From the NCBI GenBank assembly GCA_009838915.1, contig VXQT01000011.1:62001-126000 (forward strand): DNA of 64,000 nucleotides. The letters are read 5' to 3'. The notes below the pieces were generated by a model. It did no database searches, was not told the DNA's origin, and saw only the letters and a list, made by a program, of their open reading frames with translations. The DNA is from Chloroflexota bacterium. Its GTDB lineage: Bacteria > Chloroflexota > Dehalococcoidia > Bin125. This document shows, piece after piece, positions 7,554-15,050 of the stretch (its first letter is position 1; each line of letters opens with the position of its first letter). A program made the position numbers and the translations under genes.

Positions 7554-8413
7554 CGGCACTCAATCTCAACGTGGTCCAGCGTCTCGTCGATGCCTCGCTG
7601 GCCGAGGATCGGGCCGATCTCGACCTGACCACCGGCTCGCTGAGCAAGTGGATCGACTGGCGACAGGGCGGCGCGCAGCTCACGGCGCGGGCCGAGGGCG
7701 TGATCTGCGGGCTCGACTTCGCTCTCGCTGCGTTTGCTGCGCTGGATCCGGACGTGCGGTTTCTGCCCGAAGTCAGTGACGGGGATCAGGTCTCGGCCGG
7801 ACAACCGATAGCCGATGTGGGCGGCCAACTTGATCCGCTGCTGCGGGCGGAGCGTACGGCGCTGAACTGGCTACAACGTTTGAGCGGAACAGCGACTCTG
7901 ACCGCTCGGGCGGTCGCGGCCGCCGGCCCGCGCACGAAGATTCTCGACACGCGCAAGACGACGCCGGGTCTGCGCGTGGCAGAGCGCTATGCCGTGCGTT
8001 GCGGCGGCGGTCTGAATCATCGCGACTCACTCGCCGCAGGCGTGCTGATCAAAGACAACCACATCGCCGCAGTCAGGTTGGCTGGCGGGTCGCTCGGAGA
8101 CGCCGTCCGCTCGGCCATTGCCCATGTTGGACCTGCGAGCGGTGTCGAGGTCGAGGTCACCGACCTGGACGAGGCGCGTGAGGCGCTCGACGCCGGGGCA
8201 ACCGCGTTGCTGCTGGACAACTTCGAAACAGATGACCTGCCGGCAGCCGTCGAGGTCGCGCGGGTGTATCACGCTCGCACCGAGGCCAGCGGCGGGATCA
8301 CGATCGAGCAGATTCCCGAGATCGCCCGAGCGGGCGTGGATTTCATCTCCCTGGGGGCGCTGACCCACTCGGCTCCGTCGCTGGACATCGCGCTCGACAT
8401 CAACGTGGACTGA
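7550..8413 (+). CDS. nadC: Nicotinate-nucleotide pyrophosphorylase (quinolinate phosphoribosyltransferase)
   Basis: A 287-residue enzyme that converts quinolinate and PRPP to nicotinate mononucleotide, completing the three-step module. Family motifs RTALNWLQRLSG, LDTRKTTPGLR and GGGLNHR (PRPP and quinolinate binding) are all visible, with ALLLDNF and FISLGALTHS late in the barrel. The ATG at 7550 overlaps the nadB stop by four bases. Length is normal for the hexameric/dimeric type II PRTase family. Confidence 0.96.
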   Translation: MTALNLNVVQRLVDASLAEDRADLDLTTGSLSKWIDWRQGGAQLTARAEGVICGLDFALAAFAALDPDVRFLPEVSDGDQVSAGQPIADVGGQLDPLLRAERTALNWLQRLSGTATLTARAVAAAGPRTKILDTRKTTPGLRVAERYAVRCGGGLNHRDSLAAGVLIKDNHIAAVRLAGGSLGDAVRSAIAHVGPASGVEVEVTDLDEAREALDAGATALLLDNFETDDLPAAVEVARVYHARTEASGGITIEQIPEIARAGVDFISLGALTHSAPSLDIALDINVD

Positions 8414-8424
8414 CCTCGATCTCC

Positions 8425-8889
8425 TCACCCGCGGCGCGGGCGCTCCAGGTCGGCTGAGTCGATCACGATGGTGAAGGGGCCATCGTTGACGAGCTCCACG
8501 GACATCGTCGCCCCGAACGCTCCCGTTTCGACCGGGACGGCGTGGGAGCGCAGCGACTCGGCGAAGTGTTCGACCAGCGGCTCGGCGATCTCCGGGCGGG
8601 CGGCTGTAGTGAAGCTGGGACGGCGTCCCTTGCGCACGGCGGCGTGCAGCGTGAACTGACTGACGACCAGCGCGGACCCGCCGACATCACGCACGCTGTG
8701 GTTGAATCGGCCCTCGGCGTCGGCGAAAATGCGCAGCCCGGCGATCTTGGCCGCGAGCGCCTCGGCCTGCGCTTCCCCGTCGCTGTCAGCGACGCCGACG
8801 AGAATCAGCAGCCCGGCGTCGATTGCGCCAATCTCGAGTCCGTCAACAGTGACCGAGGCGCGGCTGACGCGCTGCAGGACGACTCGCAT
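8425..8889 (-). CDS. dtd: D-aminoacyl-tRNA deacylase
   Basis: A 154-residue homodimeric enzyme that hydrolyses D-aminoacyl- and glycyl-mischarged tRNAs. The diagnostic segments are the N-terminus [13 protein letters not shown], the SQFTL active-site motif and a C-terminal NDGP motif in place of the common NxGP, which carries the cross-subunit Gly-Pro pair. It is convergent with nadC (11 nt apart) and precedes no obvious operon partner except the zinc-ribbon gene upstream. Confidence 0.95.
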   Translation of the reverse strand: MRVVLQRVSRASVTVDGLEIGAIDAGLLILVGVADSDGEAQAEALAAKIAGLRIFADAEGRFNHSVRDVGGSALVVSQFTLHAAVRKGRRPSFTTAARPEIAEPLVEHFAESLRSHAVPVETGAFGATMSVELVNDGPFTIVIDSADLERPRRG

Positions 8890-8923
8890 GACGGGTCAGC
8901 TCTGGACGCGATAGTGGGGGAAC

Positions 8924-9241
8924 TCAGTCGGTCGCCGCGGCCGACGGCTCGCGCTCGGAGGAACCGGTTCCATTCTCTGACGCGGACTCACTCTCCGAGC
9001 CTGCCTCGTCGCCGCCGTCGGGACTGCCGTCGCGGTCTTCGTCGCGGCGCGACTTCCAACTGCTCTTCTTGCTGTCGGTCGAATACCAGCCGGATCCCTT
9101 GAAGACGATCGCCGGGGCGCTGGGGATGCGCTGCAGCGTGTGATCACACTCGGTGCAGGGCTGCTGCGCCGGGGCGCTCCAGCCTTCAAGCTTCTCGACC
9201 GTGTGACCGCACTCGAAACACTCGTACACGTAGCGGGGCAC
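8924..9241 (-). CDS. FmdB-type zinc-ribbon protein
   Basis: A 105-residue protein starting at GTG 9241, chosen because a GGAGGA ribosome binding site lies 5 nt upstream and the resulting N-terminus MPRYVYECFECG matches the FmdB family. Two CxxC pairs (CFEC and CTEC) form the zinc ribbon in the first 45 residues. The rest is a polar, Ser/Glu/Asp-rich, probably disordered tail, with the conserved FKGSGWYSTD segment between. The family is named for a putative regulator of formamidase, but its molecular role is not known. Confidence 0.85.
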   Translation of the reverse strand: MPRYVYECFECGHTVEKLEGWSAPAQQPCTECDHTLQRIPSAPAIVFKGSGWYSTDSKKSSWKSRRDEDRDGSPDGGDEAGSESESASENGTGSSEREPSAAATD

Positions 9242-9325
9242 GAACTTCCTCCGCAAAGAACATGGGACAACATTGCGTAAGCTATCACGAAGCCGCGCTC
9301 GATGCGCCTACCCGAGACACATGCG

Positions 9326-9359
9326 TATACTCGATCTAGTCGCCCGTCCAGGGGACGGG
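9326..9359 (+). promoter_or_regulatory. Putative -10 box and leader hairpin of rpsB
   Basis: TATACT (9326-9331) is a good -10 hexamer without a clear -35 partner. Shortly after the expected start site CCCGTCC-agg-GGACGGG (9343-9359) forms a perfect 7-bp stem with a 3-nt loop in the rpsB untranslated region. Such a leader structure could serve autogenous control by S2, but this is inference. Confidence 0.4.
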
Positions 9360-9398
9360 ATGCACGTGACTTGACCCGAGAAGCATCTGAGGAGCCGG

Positions 9399-10154
9399 AT
9401 GACGACATCGATCTCAATGCGCGACCTGCTGGAAGCCGGAGTCCACTTCGGTCACCAGACCGGGCGCTGGAATCCGAAAATGGCGCCCTACATCTACGGC
9501 GCGCGCAACGGGGTCCACATCCTCGACCTCGCCCAGACCGTCACCCGACTCGAAGAGGCCACCGAGTTCGTGCGCGAGCTCTCGGCCTCCGGGCAGCAGG
9601 TCCTGTTCGTCGGCACCAAGCGGCAGGCCCAGGACGTGATCCGCAATGAGGCCGACCGCGCCAACATGCCCTACGTCGTCACCCGCTGGCTCGGCGGCAC
9701 GCTGACCAACTTCCCTACGATTCGCAAGCGGGTCGATTACATGATCGAGCTCGAGCGGCGCGAAGAAGCGGGTCAACTCGATCTGCTGCCGAAGAAGGAA
9801 GCGCTGAAGCTGCGCGACAAACTCACTCGGCTTCATCGCTATCTGCGCGGTTTGCGAGACATGAATCAGACGCCCGGGGCGCTGTTCGTAGTTGATGTGC
9901 CGCGCGAACACATCGCCGTCGCCGAGGCTCGGCGGTTGAAGATCCCGATCATCGCCGTTTGCGACACCAACTCGGATCCGAACCTGATCGACTACCCGAT
10001 TCCCTCGAACGACGACGCGATCCGTGCGGTGCGCCTGCTCACCGCGCAGATCGCCGACGCGGCTCAGTCAGGCGGCATGATGCGCCAGAGCGCCGTCGAG
10101 GGTGACGACGGGTTCGAGGAGACGGAGCCGGCCCAGGCCGTCGCCGTGGACTGA
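9399..10154 (+). CDS. rpsB: 30S ribosomal protein S2
   Basis: A 251-residue S2 protein with the canonical start (MRDLLEAGVHFGHQTGRWNP), the GTKRQAQ segment and the NMPYVVTRWLGGTLTN core motif. The helical hairpin and the VVDVPREHIAVAEA strand follow, then the DTNSDPNLIDYPIP signature. The C-terminus is a short acidic tail. A GAGGAG ribosome binding site precedes the ATG. It heads the translation and cell-envelope gene run that continues to rseP. Confidence 0.98.
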   Translation: MTTSISMRDLLEAGVHFGHQTGRWNPKMAPYIYGARNGVHILDLAQTVTRLEEATEFVRELSASGQQVLFVGTKRQAQDVIRNEADRANMPYVVTRWLGGTLTNFPTIRKRVDYMIELERREEAGQLDLLPKKEALKLRDKLTRLHRYLRGLRDMNQTPGALFVVDVPREHIAVAEARRLKIPIIAVCDTNSDPNLIDYPIPSNDDAIRAVRLLTAQIADAAQSGGMMRQSAVEGDDGFEETEPAQAVAVD

Positions 10155-10215
10155 CCGGTTCGCGCCGCGCGAGACATCACGATCAGCCCAACCACCGTTT
10201 AGAGGAGCAACCAAC

Positions 10216-10710
10216 GTGCCCGTAACGATTGACCAGATCAAGGAGCTGCGCGCCGAGACCGGCGCCGGGGTGATGGACTGCCGCCAGGCGCTGACCGACG
10301 CGAACGGCGACATGGAGCAGGCCCGACTCGCGCTTCGCGAGAAAGGGATCGCCACCGCCGCCAAGCGTGCCGACCGCGCCGCCGGGCAGGGCCTGATCCA
10401 CAGCTACATCCACGGCGGACGCATCGGCGTGCTGGTCGACCTGCGCTGCGAGACGGACTTCGTGGCCAAGACCGACCAGTTCAAGGAACTCGCGCACGAC
10501 ATCGCGATGCAGATCGCGTCGATGAATCCTGCCGCCGTCAGTGCTGAGCAGATGCCCGCGGACGCCGAGCAGGAAGCGCTTGCATTGCTCGACCAGGAGT
10601 TCATCCGCGATGGGTCGCAGACGATTGCGGACCGAATCAATGACGTGATCGCCTCGATCGGCGAAAAGGTAGAGGTCGCCCGCTTCACTCGATACGAAAT
10701 GGGCGAGTAG
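10216..10710 (+). CDS. tsf: Elongation factor Ts (short form)
   Basis: Nucleotide exchange factor for EF-Tu. The N-terminal UBA-like domain carries LRAETGAGVMDCRQAL, and the core has the TDFVAKTDQFKELAHDIAMQ element that contacts EF-Tu. At 164 residues it is much shorter than the E. coli protein and resembles the one-subdomain type found in thermophiles and organelle-like lineages. The GTG at 10216 is preceded by AGAGGAG. It lies 61 nt after rpsB. Confidence 0.95.
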   Translation: MPVTIDQIKELRAETGAGVMDCRQALTDANGDMEQARLALREKGIATAAKRADRAAGQGLIHSYIHGGRIGVLVDLRCETDFVAKTDQFKELAHDIAMQIASMNPAAVSAEQMPADAEQEALALLDQEFIRDGSQTIADRINDVIASIGEKVEVARFTRYEMGE

Positions 10711-10711
10711 C

Positions 10712-11458
10712 TTGGCGTCTCCTCGAGTCGTCCTCAAGGTTTCCGGCGAATCGCTACAGGGACAGCGAGACTCCGGCATTGATCCAAACGCGCTCAACGA
10801 CATTGCGCGACAGATCGTCGAATGCCGCGACCGCGGAGTCGAGATGGGCGTGGTGGTAGGAGGCGGGAATCTGTTCCGCGGGCGGCTCGCGGCCGAGTTG
10901 GGCATGGCTGAGGCGACCGCGCACTACGCAGGAATGCTCGCCACGGTGATCAACGGGCTCGCGTTGCAAGACGCGATCGAGGCCGCCGGCGGCGAGGTGC
11001 GGACGATGTCGGCCTTACAGGTGCGACAGGTCTCCGAGATCTTCATTCGGCGCCGCGCCCTGCGCCACCTGGAGAAGGGTCGGATCGTGCTTTGCGTAGG
11101 CGGCACCGGCAACCCCTACGTCACCACCGACACCGCCGCCGCGCTGCGTGGCATTGAGCTGGACGCCGACCAACTGCTGATGGGCAAGCACGGCACCGAC
11201 GGCGTCTACACCGCCGACCCGGCACTCGATTCATCGGCTGCACGCTACTCGCAACTCAACTATCGCGACGCGCTCCAGCAGAATCTCGGCGTGCTGATGG
11301 ACGCCTCGGCGCTGGCATTGTGCGAGGAGCACTCGCTACCAATCGTCGTGTTCAACATCGAGTCGGCTGACGCTATCGTGAGGACGGTGATCGACGGTCC
11401 CGACCTGGAGCGCGCGGGCACACTGGTCGATCACGGTGAGACACGGCTGGCCGGCTGA
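10712..11458 (+). CDS. pyrH: UMP kinase
   Basis: A 248-residue member of the amino-acid-kinase fold that phosphorylates UMP to UDP. Motifs include VVLKVSGESL at the N-terminus, the VVGGGNLFRG glycine-rich loop, VGGTGNPYVTTDTAAALR and the LMGKHGTDGVYTADP segment. The TTG start at 10712 lies one base after the tsf stop, so translation is probably coupled. The product feeds pyrimidine nucleotide synthesis. Confidence 0.96.
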   Translation: MASPRVVLKVSGESLQGQRDSGIDPNALNDIARQIVECRDRGVEMGVVVGGGNLFRGRLAAELGMAEATAHYAGMLATVINGLALQDAIEAAGGEVRTMSALQVRQVSEIFIRRRALRHLEKGRIVLCVGGTGNPYVTTDTAAALRGIELDADQLLMGKHGTDGVYTADPALDSSAARYSQLNYRDALQQNLGVLMDASALALCEEHSLPIVVFNIESADAIVRTVIDGPDLERAGTLVDHGETRLAG

Positions 11459-11495
11459 CGCCTCGCCGACCGTGCGCGAGCGACGGGAGCGCGAC

Positions 11496-12068
11496 ATGTC
11501 GGAGAACGAGCTGCTCGACCTTGCATTCGACGACGCCAACTCGCGGATGGAGGGCGCGGTCAGCGCGCTGGAGCGAGACCTGATGGCGGTCCGTACGGGA
11601 CGCGCCCATACCTCGCTCGTCGATCAGCTTCGCGTCGACTACTACGGCACCACGATGGCGCTCAATCAGTTGGCGACGATCTCGACGCCGGAAGCGCGCC
11701 TGATCGCGATCCAGCCCTGGGACAAGAATGCGTTCGACCCGATCACCAAGGCGATCCAGACTTCCGATATTGGCATCAACCCGCAGTCGGACGGCATCCT
11801 GATCCGACTTGCGCTGCCGGAGCTCACAGAGGAACGCCGGCGCGATCTGGTCAAGGTGGTGCACCAGAAGACGGAGACCGCTCGCGTGGCGATTCGCAAC
11901 GTGCGACGGCACATCCACGACGACCTGCGCGGGATGCAGCGCGACGGCGACCTGTCGCAGGACGAAGAGCATCGCGCCGAAACGGAACTCGACACGCTGA
12001 CCAGCCGATTCATCGCTAAAGTTGATGCTGCGGGCAGTCAGAAGGAGCGCGAGCTCCTCGAGGTCTAG
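11496..12068 (+). CDS. frr: Ribosome recycling factor
   Basis: A 190-residue protein that dismantles the post-termination ribosome together with EF-G. The ATG at 11496 was chosen because it gives the usual N-terminus and follows a GGGAG tract. The family segment LMAVRTGRAHTSLVDQ, the central domain II sequence and the C-terminal three-helix bundle segment (RNVRRHIHDDLRG) are intact. It follows pyrH by 37 nt. Confidence 0.96.
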   Translation: MSENELLDLAFDDANSRMEGAVSALERDLMAVRTGRAHTSLVDQLRVDYYGTTMALNQLATISTPEARLIAIQPWDKNAFDPITKAIQTSDIGINPQSDGILIRLALPELTEERRRDLVKVVHQKTETARVAIRNVRRHIHDDLRGMQRDGDLSQDEEHRAETELDTLTSRFIAKVDAAGSQKERELLEV

Positions 12069-12070
12069 TT

Positions 12071-12874
12071 GTGTCCACCCCACTCGCCTCCGGCGTCGCC
12101 GCGCCCGCCCCGCCTGCGACTGCGCATGACTTGTCGAGCACGTCCCCGAACGGCGTGCATGCCTCCGACTCGACGCCGATTCCCCGTCATGTGGCCGTGA
12201 TCATGGACGGCAACGGGCGCTGGGCGGCTCAGCGTGGACTGCGGCCCACCGACGGTCATCGCGCGGGCACCGAGAACATCCGCGCCGCGATCGAGGCGTT
12301 CGGCGAGCGCGGTGTTCGCTGCCTCACGCTGTTCGCCTTCTCCACCGAGAACTGGAAACGGCCACGCCGCGAAGTGCGCGGCCTGATGCGCATCCTCTCC
12401 TCAACCATCGACCGAGAGGTCAAGCCGCTGCACGAAGCAGGCGTCAAGCTGCGCTACATCGGCAGGCTCGATGCGCTCGACGATCGGCTGCGCAGCAAGA
12501 TTGATGCCGCCATCGAGCTCACCCGCAACAACGACCGCATGACGGTCTGTGTGGCCTTCAACTACGGGTCGCGCGCCGAGTTGGTCGACGCGGTACGCCG
12601 GATCGTCGCCGACGGCGTCAGTCCCGACGACATCTCCGAGCGGATGCTCTCCGACTACCTGTACACGAGCGAACTGCCCGATCCCGACCTGATCATTCGC
12701 ACCGGCGGCGACCAGCGGGTCTCGAACTTCCTGCTCTGGCAGGCGGCCTACGCCGAGTACCTGTTCTCCGACACGTACTGGCCGGACTTCTGCGAGCGCG
12801 ACGTCGATGAAGCGCTGGCCGCCTTCGCCCAGCGAACCCGAAATTTCGGCGGGCGCCCCGCCAATGGCAAGTAA
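12071..12874 (+). CDS. uppS: Polyprenyl diphosphate synthase (undecaprenyl-type, cis)
   Basis: Makes the C55 lipid carrier for cell-wall synthesis from farnesyl diphosphate and IPP. The catalytic segment IMDGNGRWAAQRGL with the essential Asp, the FSTENWKRP motif and the SELPDPDLIIRTGGDQR region with the C-terminal RxxE-type IPP-binding residues are present. The GTG start at 12071 adds a roughly 35-residue Ala/Ser/Pro-rich extension absent from most homologues. It lies two bases after frr. Confidence 0.95.
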   Translation: MSTPLASGVAAPAPPATAHDLSSTSPNGVHASDSTPIPRHVAVIMDGNGRWAAQRGLRPTDGHRAGTENIRAAIEAFGERGVRCLTLFAFSTENWKRPRREVRGLMRILSSTIDREVKPLHEAGVKLRYIGRLDALDDRLRSKIDAAIELTRNNDRMTVCVAFNYGSRAELVDAVRRIVADGVSPDDISERMLSDYLYTSELPDPDLIIRTGGDQRVSNFLLWQAAYAEYLFSDTYWPDFCERDVDEALAAFAQRTRNFGGRPANGK

Positions 12875-13013
12875 TCCAGGTCCCCACAAGCGCATCGTCT
12901 CGCCAGGTCCCGGCGGCTGCATACCGATCGTTGGCGCTCTGTACAGCTTCTTCATCAGACGCCGCCGCGTGGACCCCGAGCAGGACGACAACAGGGACGA
13001 TGACCGTGCGTAA
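12864..13013 (+). CDS. Possible 49-residue protein between uppS and cdsA
   Basis: An ATG at 12864 overlaps the end of uppS by 11 nt and its frame stays open until 13013, 14 nt into cdsA. The product has a Gly/Pro-rich start, one short hydrophobic stretch (GGCIPIVGALYSFFI) and a charged tail (RRRRVDPEQDDNRDDDRA), compatible with a small membrane peptide. It fills an otherwise empty 125-nt gap in a tight operon. I recognise no family, and it may simply be an open frame. Confidence 0.3.
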   Translation: MASNPGPHKRIVSPGPGGCIPIVGALYSFFIRRRRVDPEQDDNRDDDRA

Positions 13014-13851
13014 ACACCTCTTCGCCGGTGGACTGGCAACCAGGCTGCTCAGCGCGGCGGTTGGCATGCCGATCATCATCGGCGCAATCCTCATCGGAGG
13101 CCCGCTCTTTTCGGCGCTGCTGGCCTTGAGCCTGGCGATCGGGCTCTTGGAGATTGCCAGGATTGCCTGCCTTGACCGGCGCAGCCCGATCTTCTTCGTC
13201 GCCGTCGCCGCCATCGGCGCGATCATGGGCGTAGCCACGTCCGACGCAAATGTCTCGCTGCTCTGGCCGATCCTCGCCTCGGGCATCGGCATCGCCGGAG
13301 TCGCGACTGTGGTCGCCGTTCGATCGATCCCGGAGCCTGATCCCGAACAGCTCAAGCCGCTGCTCGTGGGCGGCCTGGCGATGCTCGGCTCCGTCCTGTA
13401 CCTCGCGATTCCGGGCTCGACCTTTGTGTTCGTCCGGGCTGCCGACCAGGGCGCCGACTGGATGCTGCTGGCTGTGCTGGCAGTAATGGCCGCAGACGCC
13501 GCCGCCTACGCGGGCGGCAGATTGCTGGGGCGCCGCCAACTCGCACCCTCGGTCTCACCCAACAAGACGGTTGAGGGGGCGGTGTTCGGCTGGCTGGGAG
13601 GATTCGGCGCGACGCTGGCGCTCGACCAGATCCTCAACCTCGACGTGCAGCTCTGGCCGCTGGTGTTGCTCGCGATTGTGCTACCGATCGCCTCTCAGCT
13701 CGGCGATCTGGCAGAGTCTCTCTTCAAGCGCGCAATGGACGTCAAGGACTCCTCCAACCTGATTCCCGGACACGGCGGCGTGCTCGACCGGCTCGATTCC
13801 CTGCTCTTCGGCCTGCCCGTCGTATATTTCTTCTTGCAATGGACGACCTGA
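13000..13851 (+). CDS. cdsA: Phosphatidate cytidylyltransferase (CDP-diglyceride synthase)
   Basis: A 283-residue polytopic membrane enzyme that forms CDP-diacylglycerol from phosphatidate and CTP. The C-terminal signature is complete: SLFKRAMDVKDSSNLIPGHG followed by GVLDRLDS, including the Lys-Asp pair and the PGHGGxLDRxD motif. About seven hydrophobic helices precede it. The ATG at 13000 is preferred to a GTG two codons later. It overlaps dxr by 13 nt. Confidence 0.94.
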   Translation: MTVRKHLFAGGLATRLLSAAVGMPIIIGAILIGGPLFSALLALSLAIGLLEIARIACLDRRSPIFFVAVAAIGAIMGVATSDANVSLLWPILASGIGIAGVATVVAVRSIPEPDPEQLKPLLVGGLAMLGSVLYLAIPGSTFVFVRAADQGADWMLLAVLAVMAADAAAYAGGRLLGRRQLAPSVSPNKTVEGAVFGWLGGFGATLALDQILNLDVQLWPLVLLAIVLPIASQLGDLAESLFKRAMDVKDSSNLIPGHGGVLDRLDSLLFGLPVVYFFLQWTT

Positions 13852-15011
13852 ACCACGCCGACTCGCCGCCAATCAATCTCGTGCTGCTCGGATCCACGGG
13901 CAGCATCGGTCGGCAGACGCTCGACGTCGTGCGGGCGATGCCAGAGCGGTTCAACATCCTCGGCCTGGCCGCCGGCCGAAACCTCGACGCGCTTGAGTCG
14001 CAGGCGCGCGAGTTTGCGCCGCGATACGTCTGGGCCGCCTCCAACGACGACGCGCGGCTCGCGCAGATCGCACGCGACAGCAGGTCGTCGGTGTCCGCGA
14101 TGGATGCGATGGCCGCGGACCCGGAAGGCGACGTGCTCGTCGTGGGCACTGCGGGCCGCGCCGGCCTGGAACCGACGCTGACCTCACTGGAACGCGGCGG
14201 CGCGGTTGCGCTGGCCAACAAGGAGGTCGTGGTCATGGCCGGCCAACTCGTGCGCGACGCCGTCGATCGCGGCGGCGGACAACTCCGGCCCGTCGACTCC
14301 GAGCACTCGGCGATCTGGCAGTGCCTCTGGGGCGAGGAGGATCACGAGATTCGCCGCATCCTGCTCACGGCATCAGGAGGCGCGTTGAGGCATCTCCCGG
14401 CCGACGAGCTGGCCGACGTGACGCCTGAACAGGCGCTCGATCACCCCACCTGGAACATGGGCGACAAGATCACCATCGACAGCGCCACGCTGATGAACAA
14501 GGGCATGGAGACGATCGAGGCCAAGTGGCTCTTCGACGTGCCATACGAGCGGGTTGAGATCGTGCAGCACGCCGAGTCGATCGTCCATTCATTGGTCGAG
14601 TTCGGCGATGGATCGGTCAAGGCGCAGCTCGGTTATCCCGACATGAAGCTGCCGATCCAGCTCGCGCTGTCGTATCCGCAGCGACTCGAGCCGACGGTCG
14701 AGCCACTCGACCTGGCCTCCGTCGGCACGCTCAATTTCTCGCGGCCCAATCTTGATCGGTACCCCTGCCTCAAGCTCGCCCAACAGGCCGGCCGCGCCGG
14801 TGGCACCTATCCCGCAGTCATGGCGGCGGCGGATGAAGTCGCAGTTGAAGCGTTCCTCGAGCGGCGAATACGGTTCACAGAAATCGCCGACTACGTGAAT
14901 CAGGCCATGGACGCCCACCGCAACACTGCGGATCCGGACATCGAAGCGATCGACGCTGCCGACGCCTGGGCTCGCGGCTTCACCACCGGCCGCATCGCGG
15001 CGGCCGTATGA
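13839..15011 (+). CDS. dxr: 1-deoxy-D-xylulose 5-phosphate reductoisomerase
   Basis: A 390-residue NADPH enzyme of the MEP isoprenoid pathway (DXP to MEP). The N-terminal Rossmann motif is LLGSTGSIGRQTLD, NKEVVVMAG lies in the catalytic domain, and PVDSEHSAIWQ and NMGDKITIDSATLMNKG carry the metal-binding Asp/Glu and substrate residues. It overlaps cdsA, so isoprenoid and phospholipid synthesis genes are translationally coupled. Together with uppS it supplies polyprenyl precursors. Confidence 0.97.
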   Translation: MDDLNHADSPPINLVLLGSTGSIGRQTLDVVRAMPERFNILGLAAGRNLDALESQAREFAPRYVWAASNDDARLAQIARDSRSSVSAMDAMAADPEGDVLVVGTAGRAGLEPTLTSLERGGAVALANKEVVVMAGQLVRDAVDRGGGQLRPVDSEHSAIWQCLWGEEDHEIRRILLTASGGALRHLPADELADVTPEQALDHPTWNMGDKITIDSATLMNKGMETIEAKWLFDVPYERVEIVQHAESIVHSLVEFGDGSVKAQLGYPDMKLPIQLALSYPQRLEPTVEPLDLASVGTLNFSRPNLDRYPCLKLAQQAGRAGGTYPAVMAAADEVAVEAFLERRIRFTEIADYVNQAMDAHRNTADPDIEAIDAADAWARGFTTGRIAAAV

Positions 15012-15038
15012 TCCGACGCCACTGCGTCTGACCGCTAG

Positions 15039-15044
15039 TACGCT
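15039..15044 (+). promoter_or_regulatory. TANNNT box 6 nt before the rseP start
   Basis: TACGCT is followed by six bases and then ATG, with no purine-rich ribosome binding site. This spacing would start the transcript at the initiation codon. It is one of seven such arrangements in the window. Confidence 0.4.
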
Positions 15045-15050
15045 GGCCGC

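Noticed and set aside
6030..7559. 509-codon open frame opposite nadB
   Set aside because: Antisense to a gene with intact flavoprotein motifs; no coherent domain.
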